From Elymus sibiricus (lineage: Eukaryota > Streptophyta > Magnoliopsida > Poales > Poaceae): a stretch of 64,000 bases of DNA. The notes under the pieces were generated by a model. The model did not search any database. It had not been told where the DNA came from and was given only the letters and a program-made list of their open reading frames with translations. Numbering within the stretch: the first letter of the stretch is position 1; each line of letters opens with the position of its first letter. A program made the position numbers and the translations under genes. Shown here in pieces: positions 12,871 through 23,827 of the stretch. The DNA is taken from contig CM077667.1 of assembly GCA_039707655.1 (NCBI GenBank), positions 57,627,628 to 57,691,627 on the forward strand, in the 5' to 3' direction.

Positions 12871-14138
12871 TCAAATAAATACCACTCATCAACTAGTATA
12901 TTTATTCAAGTAAAGGACATGGACCAATAAGTACTAATATTGAATGCCCATTTTAATTTTCTGGCTATCAGGCAACTTGTAGGATTGATATGCAATGATA
13001 GCAACCAACTTGCATGAAAATGAATGGCTAGGTGGGTTCATTGTACTGACTCGGTACTTAATTCAGTTAAGCTTCCTAAGGTGTCATTGATCTTGCTAAT
13101 ATGTTCTAGGAAGGACTCGCAATGTAGCATCAATAAAAGGGCAACCCACAGTGGTAGCGAAGATAGGCACCACTTGAACCCTCTGTGTCACAGAGGCTAC
13201 ATATGACACAAAATTAAACGTCATGTACATAGAATAAAATATCTTGCCATTTGATGGTGAAATATCTTGGCATAGTACCAAGATTCAAAAATGGAGTGGT
13301 AGCTGCTACACTATGGTACTTCCATAGTTGTTTTGGATACCAATCACTAAGTGACGGTAAGAAAATTCACCATATTAGCAATGATCGGAATAGCTTCAAA
13401 ATACTCTACTAGTTCTATGAGGTTTAACTACAGATAGTTACCGTAATCTATATATATAAACTTTGCGAAAAGTAAGTGTTAATTTCAAATTTTAACTTCA
13501 TGAAAATGCACATTTAGATCAATCATAAGCTTAAATTAAGTGAAAAGACCTCATTTATTCCCGGCTTCAACATCCATATATATCTTAGTGAGTAAATGTG
13601 TTTGTGGTGAAGAATGTCTTGTTCTTATTATGCTGACTTGTTTGTATACTTAGTTTGTTAATTAGTGATGTTCTAACAATGTGGCCCGTCTTTCGGTACA
13701 AAAAGATGGGAGAATTGTGTAAGTCATCTAGTCTACATAATAACTATTTTGCAATATAATATGAATATGTGGACCATAGTCAGAGTCCATTAAAAGTTGA
13801 CATGAAAAGATGGGCCTCCTCATGAATATCGTGATTTAAATAATTGCATATGCATTGTATATACGATTTTTAAATTGATATTAAGACATAGGATGTTGCA
13901 CTTAGTAGTTGTCGTTGTTTGGCCTCCATTTTTTTATAGGTTAGGGAGGACATAAAAGCAAGAGAAACAAAGGAATCAACATACCTCACAAATTATATAA
14001 GAACACACGCAGTTGATCATTTTTTTTCGAGGAGCAGTTCAACGAGTTGCATTTGATGAGAAAACATAGTTGAACCAACCATGTCACAATCAAGTGCACA
14101 AACACACATATGACCAGCCGCATCAAAGTTTTGTTTAG
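12871..14138. other. Intergenic sequence, no gene
   Basis: AT-rich sequence with short frames only. The frames at 13024-13206 (+) and 13096-13281 (-) overlap each other and show no domain. Confidence 0.4.
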
Positions 14139-14140
14139 TA

Positions 14141-14388
14141 CTCCATCTGTCCCAAAGTATAGTGTGTATTAAAGTTGTTTAGCGTCAAATTTCATAAATT
14201 GCGACATAGAAAAACTTATCAACATCCAGAATAAATAATCGATACCATTAGACTCATCATGAAATATATTTTCACATGTTAAATATTCAGCATTGTATAT
14301 ACCTAATTTTCTCTAAAAACATAGTTAAAGTTTGTGAAGCTTAACTTTTGCGGGAATCAATGCGCACTATGCTATGAGATGGAGTGAG
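14141..14388. mobile_element. Stowaway-like MITE (decayed)
   Basis: The left end, after TA, reads CTCCATCTGTCCCAAAGTAT. The right end reads ATGCTATGAGATGGAGTGAG, its imperfect inverse. The interior is AT-rich (about 250 bp) and non-coding. The ends have diverged by several transitions, so this is an old copy. Confidence 0.65.
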
Positions 14389-14508
14389 TCATTTCTTAGG
14401 CCATAAACGTTTACCAGTTAGCATTTATTTGTTTTATTCTAAGGCTTACTCAAGTAAGAGTAACAAAATTCCTGTAAAAAAAGTAAGAGTATCCAAGAAC
14501 TAGAAATA

Positions 14509-14750
14509 TTCCCTCCTTCTTTGTACTTCGCGTATTATATTTGATTGAAGTAAAAAATTGTAATGTTTGACAAATTTTATTGACATCTACAATACCAAAT
14601 AAATGTAATATTAGATATAATTCATGATGGTTCTAATGATACTGAGTTGTATTGTTGACATTAATAATTTTTCCATATAACTTTGGTTAAACTTCAGAGA
14701 ATTTGAGTTCAGCCCAAATTAATATGCAGAGTAAAAAAGATACGAAGAAA
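14509..14750. mobile_element. Stowaway-like MITE (decayed)
   Basis: The left end, after TA, reads TTCCCTCCTTCTTTGTACTT. The right end reads AAAAAAGATACGAAGAAAGT, with TA close by. The interior shares a general pattern with the neighbouring MITE at 14806-15062: GTTTGAC..AATTT, then an ATGATG..TCTAATGATA stretch. This suggests two members of one MITE family sitting side by side. Confidence 0.6.
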
Positions 14751-14805
14751 GTACTTGCACAACGGCATAAACTTGTCTTCTCCCACTGGCCATCGGTACG
14801 TAATA

Positions 14806-15062
14806 CTCCCTCCGTTGCTTTTTACTGTGCATATTAATATTGTCTGAATTCAAACTTCTGAAAGTTTGACCAAATTTATATGGAAATTAAAGAATCAATG
14901 TCTATGATATTAAAGTTATACAATATGATAATTAATTTGATGATGCATCTAATGATATTGAATCCGTTTTGTGAAAGTTGACGTTTTTCTTATAAAATTG
15001 GTCAAACTTTACGAATTTGATTTACGACAAATCTTATAGACACAGTAAAAAAACGGAGGGAG
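14806..15062. mobile_element. Stowaway-type MITE
   Basis: 257 bp with clean ends. CTCCCTCCGTTGCTTTTTAC at the left is answered by GTAAAAAAACGGAGGGAG at the right. The TA target duplication is at 14804-14805 and 15063-15064. The interior is AT-rich and non-coding. It lies only about 50 bp from a related, more decayed copy. Confidence 0.85.
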
Positions 15063-15066
15063 TACT

Positions 15067-15345
15067 AGTATTACGTAGGACTGCTGAGTAATGGACAGTG
15101 TACACGTAGCAATTGGTGTTGGTCAGACTTGTCCTTTTTTTTATATGTACCAGACGTGCGTATACGACAAGGGCTCACTGTTGCTGTAGCAGCAGAAAAA
15201 TCAAGTTGATGTACGGCAGGCACAGTGCCTTCGTCGATCTGCTAGTATCTATCCATATATAGGTGTATAGGTGGTGGCGCCTTCTATGCGTAGGGGTAGA
15301 GACTTGCTACTTTGAGTGAGTACTACTTGGAGTAGTTAGACATAG
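15067..15345. other. Short intergenic spacer
   Basis: About 280 bases between a MITE and a palindromic element. No gene, terminal repeat or array is seen. Confidence 0.4.
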
Positions 15346-15350
15346 AGTAT

Positions 15351-15796
15351 CGAAAATCCATTTCTGAGCCCAGGCTCATCTGCACCTGCTCATAAAAAAA
15401 ATAAAAACAAATACTAGAAAAATTCAAAAAGTTCCAATTTTTTTTGCGTGGTACATATTTTGATGTGTGAGGTCCGCTCCAATTTCAACTTATTTGGACA
15501 TCTGAGCAGCTCTCGGCAAAAAAAACAAATCGGGTCAAAAAAATTGGTGAACAGTAAACCTTTTTTTCAGACCCCGATTTGTCTTTTTTGCCGAGAGCTG
15601 CTCAGATGTCCAAATAAGTTGAAATTTGGAGCGGACCTCACGCATCAAAATATGTACCACATAAAAAAAAAATGGAATTTTTTGAATTTTTCTAGTATTT
15701 GTTTTGATTTTTTTCATAAGCGCGGGTGCAAATGCACCCGAGAGCCGAAACGCTGCTCTCAGTATCCGAAAATCCATTTCTGAGCCCAGGCTCATC
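15351..15796. mobile_element. Long palindromic (foldback) element
   Basis: Two arms of about 165 bp are nearly perfect inverted repeats around a centre near 15545. AAAAATTCAAAAAGTTCC, ACATATTTTGATG, GAGGTCCGCTCCAA and GCTCTCGGCAAAAAA in the left arm are answered in reverse by the right arm (about 15555-15720). A 30-base sequence, CGAAAATCCATTTCTGAGCC plus CAGGCTCATCT, is directly repeated at 15351-15391 and 15766-15796. A transcript would fold into a long double-stranded hairpin. It is probably a foldback MITE of a Mutator-like family; that class is inference. Open frames on both strands are by-products of the palindrome. Confidence 0.75.
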
Positions 15797-16149
15797 TATT
15801 TACCAATGTATGCCAAGAGGGGAGTATATAAATGTACACCAATGAGGCAATGCATGCTCAAAATATCTACTCCATTTTGGGAGAGCGTGGAGAGAGAGAG
15901 ACACAGAGAGGTTGTCCTCTATTCTTCTGGCCAATGAAAACTCGTGCACAGTCGCACGGCAAGGCCACGAATACTTCAAGGTGGAGTCAGGCGTCAAAAG
16001 TTTTCTTGGCGGCCAATGGTCGTTGGTCATCGGTTCCCGCCGCGGCCGCGTGTCTATGTGCGTCAAGTCGTCTTGCAACCATGCCATGCAATGTAGCACG
16101 TGCATACATATATGACTCTTGTTCACCAGAACAAACATAAGGTGCTTAC
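15797..16149. other. Spacer before CACTA-2
   Basis: Non-coding spacer. Overlapping frames on both strands (15800-16183 minus, 15832-16140 plus) cancel each other as evidence for a gene. A short GAGAGAGAGAGACAC run is present. Confidence 0.4.
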
Positions 16150-16164
16150 AGCTAGTAGAAAACA

Positions 16165-16390
16165 GACCTTTTGTCCAAAGCATTAGTCCCGGTCTGGTTT
16201 TGAACCGGCACTAATGTGACCATTAGTCCCGGTTCGGGACGGGCATCATTAGTCCCGGTTCGTTCCGGACATATAGTCCCGGTTCGTAACACGAACCGGG
16301 ACTAAAGGGGTGGTGGCAGGCTGGTGTCAGCCTGGGGCCCCACGATCACCTTTAGTCCCGGTTCGTGCCACGAACCGGGACTAAAGATCC
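16165..16390 (+). repeat. 5' subterminal repeat cluster of CACTA-2
   Basis: Several direct and inverted copies of ATTAGTCCCGGTTCG or TTTAGTCCCGGTTCG and its complement CGAACCGGGACTAAAG, some forming perfect small palindromes around CACGAA or ACACGA. In En/Spm-type elements such arrays are bound by the TNPA-class protein during transposition and regulation; that role is known for the family, not seen here. Immediately downstream, CCCTATTTGAACCC and a C/T-rich leader begin the presumed transcript. Confidence 0.8.
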
Positions 16391-17059
16391 CCTATTTGAA
16401 CCCTCTGGCCAGCCCGAGCACACTCCTCTCTGTTTTTTCCCTTCTTCCTCTCCTTTGTTCTTCCCCTTGCTCGAGCTCACCTCCATTGTTGTCAAGCTTT
16501 GGAGGCACACCATCCATCCAAGTGTTCACAAAGGTTAGCAACTTTGTCCTTTCATCTCTCATTGCTAGATTAGCTCTTGCAATGCTCTATAAATATAGTG
16601 ATTTGTGGGTTTTAGTTTGGGAGTGTTTATATGTGATAGTTTATTTGATTTATATGCAATTTGAGCTCAAATTAACTTCTTACTTTGCATGTGTAGGTGT
16701 GGTTTACTTAGTGCCTTCCCGTCCCCGTCCTAACCACCGTCGATCGCCCGCACCGTCCCGTCGCCGGCACCACCTTGGTGAGCCTCTTGTTCTTATCCTT
16801 TTTATAAAAAAAAAACATGTTTGTAAGATTTAGATAGTTACTTGTATAGTTTTCTTACCTATATGGTTGTTTGTTATACATAGTGGCATGGTTTTGATAT
16901 CCGTCCCCGTCGGCCCTCGTCCGGTTTATGATTCGGATGTGGTATATACTCTCTTTTATAACTATTTGTTGCATTTCGTGTTTATGACAATTATGCCCAT
17001 CAAGTTGACATAGATATTTTTATCTAGGAGGTATGTGAACCGGAAATTGCAACCGACAT

Positions 17060-17338
17060 AGATATTCTTGTCAAGAAGTTAAATTAATTGAAAAAGAAAA
17101 CGAGTATTTGAAAGAAAAATTGAAAAGAGTTGAAGAAGAGAAGATGAAACTGGAGTTGTATGTTGCCGATGTCGTCGATGTTCACAAGATCAAGATGGAT
17201 GCAATGCGCTTGAAGATTAGAAAATTTAAAAAATATGCCATTGATAGTGAGGCTTGGTATCACTATGCTGTTGGATCAATTGTTACCTTAGTTGCGATCT
17301 TGATCGCATTTGTTATTGCATTTAAATGCTTTAGCTAG
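17060..17338 (+). pseudogene. Small coiled-coil, membrane-anchored CACTA protein, 5' end broken
   Basis: The open part (17108-17338) encodes 76 residues: a charged Lys/Glu-rich helix (LKRVEEEKMKLELYVADVVD), then YAIDSEAWYHYAVG and a 20-residue hydrophobic segment (SIVTLVAILIAFVIAFKCFS) at the C terminus. The design is a tail-anchored coiled-coil protein. Similar coding sense continues upstream in broken form, with DNYAHQVDIDIFI then a TAG, EVCEPEIATDIDILVKKL, and a frame change near 17085. The original protein was therefore longer by about 50 residues. It precedes the transposase and is on the same strand. I know no function for it. It is not part of the classic TNPA/TNPD pair. Confidence 0.6.
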
Positions 17339-17411
17339 AGAGTTTGCATGTTGTTTTATGAGAACAAGTGTGTATGAACTTGTATTAATTTGGTCTTTTC
17401 GGTGTTGTGTA

Positions 17412-20400
17412 ATGAAGATGAGCCGGCAATGGATGTACGATGACCGATGCTCTCCCCAATTCATTAATGGCGTGCATACTTTTCTGGTTGCGGCTGAGGC
17501 AAACAAGCAGGCGGATGGTTTTATGTATTGTCCATGTGCTGGCTGTAAGAATGATCGAAATTACTCTAACTCAAGAACCATTCACGTCCACCTGTTTGAG
17601 TCCGGTTTCATGTCCGGCTATAACTGTTGGACCAAGCACGGAGAAAGAGGGGTCCTAATGGAAGAGAATGAAGAAGAAGAGGATGACGACAGCTATCCTG
17701 GCCATGGATTCCATGAATACGATGGTACAACAATGGGGGAAGAAGCTGAGCCGGCAATGCGGGAAGGAGCTGAAGAAGAGGCATCAGATGAGCCCACTGA
17801 TGATCTTGGTCGGGCCATTGCCGATGCAAAGAGAAACTGTGCAAGTGAAAAGGAGAAGCTGAAGTTGCACCGCATGTTAGAGGATCACAAGAAATTGTTG
17901 TACCCAAATTGCGAAGATGACAAGAAAAAGCTGGGTACCACACTGGAATTGCTGCAATGGAAGGCAGAGAATGGTGTATCTGACAAGGCATTTGAAAAGT
18001 TGCTAATAATGTTAAAGAAGAAGCTACCAAAGGACAACGAATTGCCCGACAGTACGTACGAAGCAAAGAAGGATGTCTGCCTTCTAGGATTAGAGGTGTA
18101 GAAGATACATGCATGCCCTAATGACTGCATCCTCTACCGCGGTGAGTACGAGGATTTGAATGCATGCCCGGTATGCTGTGCATTGCGCTATAAGATCGGC
18201 CACGATGACCCTGGTGATGTTGAGGGCGAGCGCCCCAGGAAGAAGATTCCTGCCAAGGTCATGTGGTATGCTCCTATAATACCACGGTTGAAACGTTTGT
18301 TCCAAAACAAAGAGCATGCCAAGTTGATGCGATGGCACAACGAAGACCGTAAGAAAGATGGGAAGTTGAGAGTACCCGCTGACGGATCGGAGTGGAGAAA
18401 AATCGAGAGAAAGTGGAAGGACTTTGCAAAGGACGCAAGGAACGTATGGTTTGGTTTAAGTGCAGATGGCATTAATCCTTTTGGGGAGCAGAACAACAAT
18501 CATAGCACATGGCATGTGACTCTATGTATCTATAACCTTCCTCCTTGGTTGTGCATGAAGCGGAAGTTCATTATGATGCCAGTGCTCATCCAAGGCCCCA
18601 AGCAACCCGGCAACGACATTGATGTGTACCTAAGGCCATTAGTTGAAGAACTTTTATAGCTGTGGAATGGAAAAGGTGTACGTGCGTGGGATGAGAAAGA
18701 ACAGGAGGAATTTGACCTACATGCGTTGCTGTTTGTAACCATCAATGATTGGCCTGCTCTCAGTAACCTTTCAGGACAGACAAACAAGGGATACCATGCA
18801 TGCACGCACTGTTTAGATGATACCGAGAGTATATATTTGGATAAATGTAAGAAGAATGTGTACCTGGGGCATCGTCGATTTCTTCAGAGCAGGCATCACG
18901 TAAGAAAGAAAGGCAAGCATTTCAAAGGTGAGGCAGATCACCGGAAGAAGCCTCGCCACCGTACTGGTGATGATATACTTAATATGGTCAAGGATTTAAA
19001 AGTAATCTTTGGAAAGGGTCCTGGTGGACGATCTGTTCCGAATGACGCTGACGGACGCGCACCCATGTGGAAGAAGAAATCTATATTTTGGGACCTACCC
19101 TATTGGAAAGACCTAGAGGTCCACTCTGCAATCGACATGATGCACGTGACGAAGAATCTTTGCGTGAACCTGCTAGGCTTCTTGGGCGTGTATGGGATGA
19201 CAAAAGATACACCGGAGGCACGGGAGGACCAGCAACGTATGCACGGAGAAGACGGCATGGATCCAAAGCAGTTTCAGGGTCATGCCAGCTACACTCTTAC
19301 CAAAGAAGAGAAGGAAATCTTCTTCGAATGCCTGCTCAGTATGAAGGTCCCGTCTGGCTTCTCGTCGAATATAAAGGGAATAATAAATATGGCAGAGAAA
19401 AAGTTCCAGAACCTAAAGTCTCATGACTGCCACGTGATTATGACGCAACTGCTTCCGGTTGCATTGAGGTGGCTTCTACCGGAAAACGTTCGATTAGCCA
19501 TTGTGAAGCTATGTGCATTCCTCAATGCAATCTCTCAGAAGGTAATCGATCCAGAAATCCTACCAAGGTTAGAGAATGATTTGGTGCAATGTCTTGTCAG
19601 TTTCGAGTTGGTGTTCCCACCATCCTTCTTCAATATCATGACGCACGCCCTAGTTCACCTAGTCGAGGAGATTGCCATTCTGGGTCCTGTATTTCTACAC
19701 AATATGTTCCCCTTTGAGAGGTTCATGGGAGTCTTAAAGAAATATGTTCATAATCGTGCTAGGCCAGAAAGAAGCATCTCCAAGGGCCATGAAACAGAGG
19801 AGGTCATTGAGTTTTGTGTTGACTTTATTCCTCACATTAAGCCGATTGGTGTTCTTGAATCGCGGCATGAGGGCAGATTGGGTGGAAAAGGCACGCTAGG
19901 AAAGAATTCAGTAATATGCCGGGACGGGCATTCTTTGGCGCAAGCACACTACACAGTTCTACAAAGTTCCGCCTTGGTGGCTCCGTATATCGAGCAACAC
20001 AAGAATATTCTACGCTCCAAACACCCGGAGCAGTCTGACGATTGGATTACACATGAACAAACGGTGACTTTCGCCGGTTGGTTGCAGACACGTCTCATGC
20101 ATGACGACACTGTTGCAGATTACCTGTACTTGCTGTCCAAGTTACCATCTTCGACTATATTGACTTTCAAAGGGTACGAGATAAATGGGAATACATTTTA
20201 CACGATCGCCCAAGATAAAAAGAGCGCCAACCAAAACAGTGGTGTCCGCTTTGATGCAGCAAACACCAATAGGCCAAAGGACACATATTATGGTTACATA
20301 AAGGAGATATGGGAACTTGACTATGGACTTGGTTTGAAGGTCCCTTTGTTTCGGTGCAAATGGGTCAATCTGACAGGAGGCGGGGTAAAGGAAGATCCGC

Positions 20401-20776
20401 AGTACGGAATGATAATAGTGGATCTCAACAATCTTGGGTACGCAGACGAACCATGTCAATAGCCAATGATGTGGCGCAGGTTTTCTATGTGAAGGACATG
20501 TCTACCAAGCCGAGAAAAAGAAAATATAAGGAAGCAAATACATCATACGATGAGCCAAAGCGCCACATAGTTCTTTCAGGGAAAAGAAACATCGTGGGAG
20601 TGGAGGACAAGACAGACATGTCAGAAGATTATGAAAAGTTTCATGAAATTGCTCCCTTCAGAGTGAATGTTGACCCGAGCATCAAGTTAAACGATGAAGA
20701 TTGTCCATGGTTACGACGCAAAGGGACACACGCGAAGAAAAAGTTTTATACCCAAAGATCCCACTCTGGGATGTGA
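17412..20776 (+). pseudogene. TNP2-type CACTA transposase, two nonsense codons and one frameshift
   Basis: One frame runs from ATG at 17412 to 20462 (1016 codons) and is interrupted only by TAG at 18099-18101 (codon 230) and TAG at 18657-18659 (codon 416). Near 20445 an indel shifts the frame, and the remaining 105 or so residues (ANDVAQVFYVKDMSTKPRKR onward) end at 20776. Residues 3-80 are the N-terminal transposon-associated domain with its CPC..C cysteine cluster (YCPCAGCKN). An acidic linker follows. The Transposase_21 core includes PGNDIDVYLRPLVEEL, INDWPALSNLSGQ, IDMMHVTKNLCVNLLGFLG and MFPFERFMGVLKKYVHNRA. The overall length suits TNP2/TNPD. Both stops fall where a Gln (CAG) is plausible, so the copy was intact recently. 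It would catalyse cutting at the CACTA ends. Confidence 0.92.
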
Positions 20777-20908
20777 CCGTCTTCTCTAGTTAGTTTCCGG
20801 ACTTATATATCTGGAAAGTCCCACTTCGGACAAACCGGAGGGAATCTTTTTAATAATAGTGTACTTATGTGTTTTGGCATTTGAAACGCGTCGAAATATT
20901 ATGTCCAA

Positions 20909-22205
20909 AGCCACGTCATCAATTTTCAACCCTTTCTGACTTCATTTGCTATTTTTCATGCATTTACTGATTTTTTTGAGCTAAATGACCCTAAAATTGA
21001 AAAGCACTACAAATGAACTCTGAAAAGTTTGAAAGTTGGCATGGTATCATCATTTCACCCACATAGCATGTGCTAAAAAGTTGAGAGGGTTACGGCAAAA
21101 ACTGGATACACTTCGTGTACAAAATGGACAATCTCTTTCGAAGTATCAGGGTTTCAGACAAAAACTCGTCTGTTACTAAGGCATTTCATTTTTTTAAACG
21201 TATTTCAACTCCAGACTTTTTGTGTGTTCAGTATGCACCATTCGAAGCCACATCATCAATTTTCAACCCTTTCTGACTTCATTTGCTATTTTTCATGCAT
21301 TTACTGATTTTTTGAGCTAAATGACCCTGAAATTGAAAAGCCTTACAAATGAACTCTGAAAAGGTTAAAAGTTGGCATGGTATCATCATTTCATGCACAT
21401 AGCATGTGCTAAAAAGTTGAGAGGGTTACGGCAAAAACTGGATGCACTTCGTGTATAAAATGGACAATCTCTTTCGACGTATCAGGGTTTCAGACGAAAA
21501 CTCATCTATTACTAAGGCATTTCATTTTTTTAAACTTATTTCAACTCCAGACTTTTTGTGTGTTCAGTATGCACCATTCGAAGCCACGCCATCAATTTTC
21601 AACCCTTTTTGACTTCAATTGCTATTTTTCATGCATTTAATGATTTTTTTGAGCTAAATGACCCTGAAATTGAAAAACACTACAAATTAACTCTGAAAAG
21701 GTTGAAAGTTGGCATGGTATCATCATTTCACCCACATAGCATGTGCTAAAAAGTTGAGAGGGTTACGGCAAAAACTGGATGCACTTCGTGTACAAAATGG
21801 ACAATCTCTTTCGAAGTATCAGGGTTTGAGACGAAAACTCGTTTGTTACTAAGGCATTTCATTTGTTTAAACTTATTTCAACTCCAGACTTTTTGTGTGT
21901 TCAGTATGCACCATTCGAAGCCACGCCATCAATTTTCAACCCTTTCCGACTTCATTTGCTATTTTTCATGTATTTACTGATTTTTTTGAGCTAAATGACC
22001 CTGAAATTGAAAAGCACTACAAATGAACTCTGAAAAGGTTGAAAGTTGGCATGGTATCATCATTTGACCCACATAGCATGTGCTAAAAAGTTGAGAGGGT
22101 TACGCCAAAAACTGGATGCACTTCGTGTACAAAATGGACAATCTCTTTCGAAGTATCAGGGTTTCAGACGAAAACTCGTCTGTTACTAAGGCATTTCATT
22201 TTTTA
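20909..22205 (+). repeat. 336-bp tandem repeat in CACTA-2
   Basis: Four copies, the last partial, with GCCACGTCATC-type landmarks at 20910, 21247, 21583 and 21920, giving periods of 337, 336 and 337 bp. It begins about 130 bp after the transposase stop and lies on the same strand as the transposase. Each unit contains GGTTACGGCAAAAACTGGAT, CGAAGTATCAGGGTTTCAGA and CTCCAGACTTTTTGTG. The same unit occurs inverted in CACTA-1 and CACTA-3, which gives those elements their orientation. Confidence 0.9.
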
Positions 22206-22745
22206 AATAACCTAAGAATTACCAAATTGAATATAATGATAAAACACGCTAATATTAAACAGCAGAAAAAAGAATCACTGAAAAATCTACTTTTAAAATA
22301 AAGTTATTCACAAACTAGTGATTCACACAAATTTCAAATAATTCAAATTTAAACTATTCAAATTTGAAAACTACTGGCACTAACAGAAACTTTATAATTT
22401 TTTTACCTAAAGCAAAAATATTCACAAAGAAACTCTAAATAAAGCAAAAAAGAACTCAGAAACAAAAGAAAATAAATAAAGCAGAAAAAACAGAAACATA
22501 AATAAATTAAAAAAAGCCCGCCTATTGGGCCGCCACGGCCTGCATACGACTAGAAACCCAATCTCTAGTTGGGACAGGATGCAGGCCTGTACGGCCCAGT
22601 AGGCCCCACTGGGCGGCAGAGGTGTGGTAGGCCCAGTAGGCATGCATTAGAGAGGAGCTCGACACGGTAGCCGCGGCGGGGGTTATAAACCGGTGCGAGC
22701 TCCTCTCAACTAGCGAGGTGGGACTAAACATTTTAATACGGGAAG
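22206..22745. other. Inter-gene region of CACTA-2
   Basis: AT-rich for about 300 bp, then a GC-rich part with GGGCCGCCACGGCCTGCATA and several GGCCCAGTAGGC/GGCCCACTGGGC motifs. Two inverted pieces, GAGAGGAGCTCGACACGG and GTGCGAGCTCCTCTCAAC, face each other around 22650-22710 and could form a hairpin. No gene is seen. It probably belongs to the upstream control region of the second transposon gene. Confidence 0.45.
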
Positions 22746-22749
22746 CCAG

Positions 22750-22912
22750 GCCTTTAGTCGCGGTTGGTGCCACCAACCGCGACTAAAGGCCCCCCTTTAG
22801 TCCCGGTTGGAGCCACCAACCGCGACTAAAGGGGGTCGCTTCCCGCCGCTTCAGCTGGTGAAATTCACCTTTAGTCCCGGTTGGTGGCTCCAACCGGGAC
22901 TAAAGGCCTCCT
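22750..22912 (+). repeat. Internal cluster of subterminal-type CACTA repeats
   Basis: At least six copies of the CTTTAGTCCCGGTTGG motif or its G-for-C variant CTTTAGTCGCGGTTGG lie here in direct and inverted pairs, for example GGTTGGTGCCACCAACC as a perfect palindrome. This is 6.6 kb from the left end and 5.9 kb from the right end of the element, directly upstream of TATATATATACAACAC (22913-22930). The placement suggests a promoter-linked binding array for the second gene or the relic of an ancestral terminus. Confidence 0.75.
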
Positions 22913-23827
22913 TATATATATACAACACTTCAAAAAAATTCAGTTCCTCTGCTTTCTTCGACCTCTTCGACATCGCCGCGCCGTCGCCGTCTCGCCTCCC
23001 CGACGCCGGAGCTCGTCGCCGCCCCCGACGCCGGCCGCCCGCGCCTCCTCGCGCCAATCCCCGACGCCGCCCGCGCCCGCTCCTCTCCGAGCCCGGCCTA
23101 ACGCCGCCCAGGACGCCGCCCGCGCCCGCTCCTCTGGCCCCGAGCTCCTCGCCGTCGCCCCTCCCGACTCGCCTCGCCTCGCCGTCGCCCCGCTATGAGC
23201 TCCCCCCTCTCCCCCCTCTCCCTCGCCCCCAGTGCCGCCATGGCGGCCACCGGCCCCTCCCCGAGCCCCCCCCACACACACGTATATGCATGAACACACA
23301 CACACACACACACACACTAGATGATTAGATGTATAGATGATTAGATGATTAGATGCAAGAATTTTGATGTATAGAAAAAAGTTAAGGAATTTTGACATTT
23401 GAGGAATTTTGACGTAGATGCAAGAATTTTGACATTTTTTTCACTAGATGATTAATTAGATGTATAGAAAAAAGTGAAGGAATTTTGACATTTGAGGAAT
23501 TTTTACATTTTGATCCAATATGTATAGAAATTAGTATATATATATGTATGAATACAATGTATAGAAAAAAGTTGATGAATTTTGACATTTGATCCAATGT
23601 ATAGCAATTAGTATTTGCAAAAGTTGCATATTTTAATGTTGTATTTGCAAAAGTTTGTTATGTATTTGCAATTAGTATATGTATGTATACAATAGATTCT
23701 CTTAGTCCTTTAAGGGATTTATCAAGAATGCCCCCGTTAGGATTCTCAAGGTTCCTCGTATATAAGAAATCACAATCAAGCATTTAAAAATGTTAAATTT
23801 GCATAGAATTTCTTCTCGGAGTCAACG
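22913..23827 (+). promoter_or_regulatory. Promoter and leader of the second CACTA-2 transcription unit
   Basis: TATATATATA at 22913-22922 is followed about 50 bp later by a C-rich leader (TTCGACCTCTTCGACATCGC, then long GCCGCCCGCGCC-type sequence to about 23270). This layout mimics a grass promoter and 5' UTR. A short CA dinucleotide run lies at 23295-23318. After it come imperfect direct repeats of GAATTTTGACATTTGA and ATGTATAGAAAAAAGTT to about 23600. Overlapping open frames on both strands in the GC-rich part are low-complexity and not supported as genes. Confidence 0.5.

Noticed and set aside
15448..15795. Open frames on both strands in the palindrome
   Set aside because: Mirror images of one another produced by the inverted repeat.
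22807..23398. Overlapping Pro/Arg- or Gly-rich open frames on both strands
   Set aside because: GC-rich leader of the CACTA-2 second gene; open on both strands through composition only.
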